A stretch of DNA of 15,981 nt from an uncultured Eggerthella sp. Lineage in GTDB: Bacteria > Actinomycetota > Coriobacteriia > Coriobacteriales > Eggerthellaceae. Where the stretch lies: NCBI GenBank assembly GCA_900544455.1, contig UQVJ01000035.1, positions 1 through 15,981 of the forward strand, written 5' to 3'. This document shows positions 13,381-15,981 of this stretch, piece after piece. The stretch's first letter is position 1. Each line of letters begins with the position of its first letter. Under the pieces are notes generated by a model. It was not told the DNA's origin. It did no database searches and saw nothing but the letters and a program-made list of their open reading frames with translations. A program made the translations under genes and the position numbers.

Positions 13381-14142
13381 CTAGTTATGCGTACGATGAT
13401 CGCGGTAATTAGCTAAATACGTTGCGAATTCAGCCGAGGTGTCAGAGTTGCCAGAACGCCACATTTTATGGTCGATGATGGTGCTTTCGCTGTCGTAATA
13501 TGCATCGATATAGGCAATAAGCCCGTCAATCGCCTCAAGCTGCGCTTCGGGATAAGCGCCCTGCCCGCTCACGTGCACTATTTCGATACCGATAGAGTAC
13601 GAATTCATGCCGTAGTCGGTAATGCTCTTCGAAGGAGCTTTGGTGGTTCCCTTTTTGTCGTCGCGCCCGTCTTCCGGTACGCCATAGTCGCTGTTGTGGC
13701 CCGCATCGCCATAACCAGCATGATGGGCTATGGCATCCATTGGCACACATTGCACAATGGAGCCGTCTTTATTCACGATAAACTGCGATGCCACTTTGTT
13801 GCCGCTGCTTTCCCATGAATTAACGATAGAAGCCGCGCTGCTATCCACTTCGGTGTCGTGCAGCACAATGTACTTCTGATAGCTGGCTCCCTTTTCGCCA
13901 TGGTCGAAATCGGAACGATAGTCTTCCGTGATATCCAGCTTCGCGCGCAGCTCGCTTGCCGTCGGCTTGGCTTCCTCGGCAGAAACGGTGGTCTCTTCAC
14001 CACCCTGAGGACCCTCATCCGAAGAAACGCCTGCGTCATTTACCTTGAGCTGAGAATGGTCGGGCTGCTGCTGTTGCGGAGCTGCGCAACCCGCCAGCGT
14101 GCACGCCAATGCAGCGGCGGCAAGTATCCCAAACAGTCTCAT
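13381..14142 (-). CDS. N-acetylmuramoyl-L-alanine amidase-like lipoprotein (Amidase_2)
   Basis: A predicted cell-surface lipoprotein that cleaves the amide bond between muramic acid and the peptide stem of peptidoglycan. The 253-residue protein has a signal peptide with lipobox LAGC (Cys19), a Gln/Glu/Ser-rich linker (about 20-85) and an Amidase_2/PGRP-type domain. Likely zinc and catalytic residues are His95 in YIVLHDTEVD, Glu188 in SIGIEIVHV, His225 in IIDHKMWR and Asp234, with the AIAHHAGYG stretch at 138-145. The start at 14142 has AAAGGAA upstream. The frame is open 57 codons further, but only this ATG gives a signal peptide. Roles could be wall turnover, division or a surface lysin; the family cannot decide. 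It stands alone with its own terminator. Confidence 0.88.
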   Translation of the reverse strand: MRLFGILAAAALACTLAGCAAPQQQQPDHSQLKVNDAGVSSDEGPQGGEETTVSAEEAKPTASELRAKLDITEDYRSDFDHGEKGASYQKYIVLHDTEVDSSAASIVNSWESSGNKVASQFIVNKDGSIVQCVPMDAIAHHAGYGDAGHNSDYGVPEDGRDDKKGTTKAPSKSITDYGMNSYSIGIEIVHVSGQGAYPEAQLEAIDGLIAYIDAYYDSESTIIDHKMWRSGNSDTSAEFATYLANYRDHRTHN

Positions 14143-14360
14143 ACGCTTTCCTTTCAACCGAACAGCATCCCCAGCGGCACTCAGCAGAGCGCCAAACGCA
14201 GTTACGCCGACGCCCTCATTGGGCAACAACCCTCGATGCAGGGAGGGGGGCGCATCCTTCAACGGCAATCGAGCCGCAAACCACAGCGAGCCCGGCGGCT
14301 GCCCATTCGGCAACCATACCAGGCTCGCAACATATCAATGCAAGAAAATGGAGATCAATC
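14143..14360. other. Spacer between glf and the amidase
   Basis: This stretch holds no supportable gene. A compound hairpin lies at 14288-14326 (outer GAGCC/GGCTC, inner GGTTGCC/GGCAGCC on the minus strand). It has no U tract after it, so it is at best a weak end structure for glf. A run of G (minus strand C) near 14229-14235 marks a GC-rich patch. Confidence 0.4.
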
Positions 14361-15497
14361 CTATTTCCTCAGGTCAATGCCAAGTTCAGCATTCACCAAA
14401 TCAAATGCCGCGTCGATGGCCTTGTCCATATCGTAGTACTTGTATCCTCCCAAACGGCCAGCGAACACCACGTTGCCTTCCTGCTTGGCGAGTTCAACGT
14501 ACCGCTCATACAGGGCGCTGTTGCGATCGTCGTTCAGAGGATAGTACGGCTCGTCGCCGCGCTCCCAGTTTGCGGGATACTCGCGCGTAATGATGGTGGT
14601 TGGCTGAGTGCCGTACTCGAAGTGCTTGTGTTCGATAATGCGCGTGAAGGGCACCTCGCGCTCAGTGTAGTTAACCACCGCGTTGCCCTGCCAATTCTCG
14701 CATTCAATACGCTCGGACTCGAAGCGTAAAGAACGATACTCCAGCGCGCCAAGCTGATAATCGAAGTAAGCGTCGATGGTGCCGCAGTAAATAACGCGGT
14801 CGGCAATACCTTCGTTTTCAGCAACGAACTCACGATATTCGGTATTCAGCAGGATTTCCGTATCGCCGAACATACGCTCAACCATAGCAGTGTAGCCGCC
14901 CATGGGGATGCCCTGCCAACGGTCGTTGAAGTAGTTGTTGTCGTAGATGAAGCGAACGGGCAGGCGCTTGATGATGGAAGCGGGCAGCTCGGTACAGCTC
15001 TTGCCCCACTGCTTTTCGGTGTAGCCCTTGATCAGCTTCTCGAATACATCCTTGCCGATAAGGGAAAGTGCCTGCTCCTCAAGGTTGGAAGGCTCGCCTT
15101 CGCCAATCTGCTCGGCGGCTTCCTGCTTCTGACGCTCAATGATTTCCTTCGCTTCAGCAGGGGTCTTGATTCCCCACATCTTGGAGAAGGTGTTCATATT
15201 GAACGGCAAGTTGTACAGCTCGTCCTTGTAGCTGGCAACGGGGCTGTTCACGTAGTTGTTGAACTCGGCGAACTGATTTACATAATCCCAAACGGGACGA
15301 AGCGACGTATGGAAGATATGGGCACCGTACTTATGCACGTTGATGCCATCAATTTCTTCGGTGTAGATGTTACCTGCAATGTGATCGCGGCGATCGATAA
15401 CCAAGCAGGTCTTGCCGATCTTGGCGGCTTCATGAGCAAAAACAGCGCTCGTGATGCCAGCGCCAACGACAAGGAAATCGTAATGGTTGCGCTGCAT
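14361..15497 (-). CDS. glf: UDP-galactopyranose mutase
   Basis: Glf is a cytoplasmic flavoenzyme that converts UDP-galactopyranose to UDP-galactofuranose, the donor for galactofuranose in surface polysaccharides. The 378-residue protein opens with an FAD-binding strand YDFLVVGAGITSAVFA (6-21), then VIDRRDHIAGNIYTE (33-47), HKYGAHIFHT (55-64), GYTEKQWG, the substrate-region PVRFIYDNNYFNDRWQGIPMGGY and the C-terminal VVFAGRLGGYKYYDMD. Length is usual for the family. I chose 15497 because AAAGG lies upstream and the FAD motif then begins near residue 6; 23 further codons upstream cross a leader palindrome. It sits near a glycosyltransferase and an amidase, which fits envelope glycan assembly, though the genes are separated by spacers. 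Confidence 0.96.
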   Translation of the reverse strand: MQRNHYDFLVVGAGITSAVFAHEAAKIGKTCLVIDRRDHIAGNIYTEEIDGINVHKYGAHIFHTSLRPVWDYVNQFAEFNNYVNSPVASYKDELYNLPFNMNTFSKMWGIKTPAEAKEIIERQKQEAAEQIGEGEPSNLEEQALSLIGKDVFEKLIKGYTEKQWGKSCTELPASIIKRLPVRFIYDNNYFNDRWQGIPMGGYTAMVERMFGDTEILLNTEYREFVAENEGIADRVIYCGTIDAYFDYQLGALEYRSLRFESERIECENWQGNAVVNYTEREVPFTRIIEHKHFEYGTQPTTIITREYPANWERGDEPYYPLNDDRNSALYERYVELAKQEGNVVFAGRLGGYKYYDMDKAIDAAFDLVNAELGIDLRK

Positions 15498-15525
15498 ACC
15501 ATGCCTTTCTGTGTGTAATGTTTCA

Positions 15526-15542
15526 GCCGGCAGGCTGCCGGC
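15526..15542 (-). other. Palindrome in the glf leader
   Basis: GCCGGCAGGCTGCCGGC is a perfect 8-bp inverted repeat with one central base, 28 bases before the glf ATG. No T run follows on either strand, so it is more likely a leader stem-loop or binding site than a terminator. Confidence 0.5.
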
Positions 15543-15638
15543 CACTCTAGTATGTTTAGAATGCACCGCACGGGCGCACTATTTTTCATTTTAGACCAAG
15601 TCCCCCAACGATTGCATTCGGGAGCGTGCAGAGCCAGT

Positions 15639-15669
15639 GGGAATATGGGGACAGGCACCGTCCCCATTA
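15639..15669 (+). repeat. GGGAAT-type intergenic repeat, copy D
   Basis: This copy starts GGGAATATGGGGACAGGCAC and contains a perfect 8-bp hairpin, ATGGGGAC/GTCCCCAT, with a 7-base loop (15645-15667). It is a relative of copies A-C. It overlaps the stop codon of the open frame that enters from the right edge. Confidence 0.6.
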
Positions 15670-15981
15670 CAGTCTGAGATAGACCGTCGATGAACTTCGG
15701 TGGCGATCATCCGGCGCCTGGCCATGGCAAGATATTGCCCCGATGCGTTCCCGTGCTGCCGGCCATGGCGAGATTGCGCCCTGATGCGTTCCCGAAGGGG
15801 CCTCGGACGGGGAAAACACCGGTTCGCGGCAACATATCGCCTGCATGTATTCAAATACAGCTAATCTTGGCAAGATATGCGCGCCATGCATCCAAAAAGC
15901 CCCGCAGAGCGCCGTTGGGGAATACACCGCGCGAACATCTTGCCGCCAAGGGGCGTTTTCGCCGTCCGAAGCCCTCAGATC
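15667..15981 (-). other. Open frame entering from the right edge (doubtful CDS end)
   Basis: The minus frame ending with TAA at 15667 is open without a stop to the window edge, over 100 codons. It could be the 3' end of a gene starting outside. The predicted peptide resembles no family I know and reflects the underlying ~102-base (34-codon) DNA repeat, for example VYSPTALCG against VFSPSEAPSG. The repeat period is divisible by three, which is compatible with coding, but amino-acid conservation is no better than base conservation. I do not accept it as a firm gene. Confidence 0.25.
15726..15947. repeat. Degenerate ~102-base tandem repeat with five palindromic motifs
   Basis: A 28-base motif like GGCAAGATATTGCCCCGATG starts at 15726, 15767, 15828 and 15869, with a partial fifth at about 15930. 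Spacings are about 41, 61, 41 and 61. The units 15726-15827 and 15828-15929 also match in their tails (GGGGAAAACACCG against GGGGAATACACCG). The first 14 bases of the motif are an inverted repeat, GGCAA/TTGCC. The array continues to or beyond the window edge. Confidence 0.6.

Noticed and set aside
12205..13416. 403-codon plus-strand frame and a 345-codon minus-strand frame over the glycosyltransferase
   Set aside because: Both arise from the extreme G/C third positions of the true gene, which removes stops from other frames. Their proteins are low-complexity, while the chosen frame has clear GT2 motifs.
15726..15947. CRISPR array reading of the right-edge repeats
   Set aside because: Repeat units are degenerate, the spacings alternate 41/61, the intervening sequences are themselves related, and no cas gene is present.

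Overview
The window holds most of a carbon-phosphorus (C-P) lyase operon followed by a set of housekeeping and envelope genes. Every gene I accept is on the minus strand, so transcription runs from high to low coordinates. Base composition (GC-rich but not extreme), Gram-positive style lipoproteins and strong Shine-Dalgarno (SD) sites suggest a Gram-positive actinobacterium. An anaerobic gut coriobacterium (Eggerthellaceae-like) is my best guess. That guess is inference and I could not check it by search.

Positions 9237 down to 1 form one compact phosphonate operon in the order phnD-phnC-phnE1-phnE2-phnG-phnH-phnI-phnJ-phnK-phnM-phnL (phnL is cut by the window edge). PhnD is a lipoprotein that binds phosphonate, PhnC is the transport ATPase and PhnE1/E2 are two permeases. 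PhnG, H, I and L attach the phosphonate to the ribose of ATP. PhnM removes pyrophosphate. PhnJ, a radical-SAM enzyme with intact key residues, breaks the C-P bond with PhnK associated. Most junctions overlap (ATGA or TAATG) or are separated by only a few bases; the exception is a 75-base gap with two hairpins between phnK and phnM. A 224-base leader upstream of phnD carries three hairpins and repeated TTAA-type motifs.

Positions 9692-15497 hold an aldo/keto reductase with two 4Fe-4S motifs, pyrE (orotate phosphoribosyltransferase), a membrane-anchored GT2 glycosyltransferase of very unusual codon use, a lipoprotein N-acetylmuramoyl-L-alanine amidase and glf (UDP-galactopyranose mutase). The last three fit cell-envelope glycan work. 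Each gene has its own SD and sizeable flanking spacers, so they look like separate transcription units.

The spacers are the most unusual part. (i) A degenerate ~30-base repeat, starting GGGAATCTGG and ending TTTCCC, occurs at least five times, and three copies lie directly behind or over minus-strand stop codons. (ii) A 176-base inverted-repeat element (11084-11259) has two perfectly conserved blocks in each 41-base arm around a variable 10-base core. (iii) A ~102-base tandem repeat at the right edge contains five degenerate GGCAAGATATTGCC-like motifs spaced about 41/61/41/61. No tRNA, rRNA, CRISPR array, transposase or phage gene is visible.
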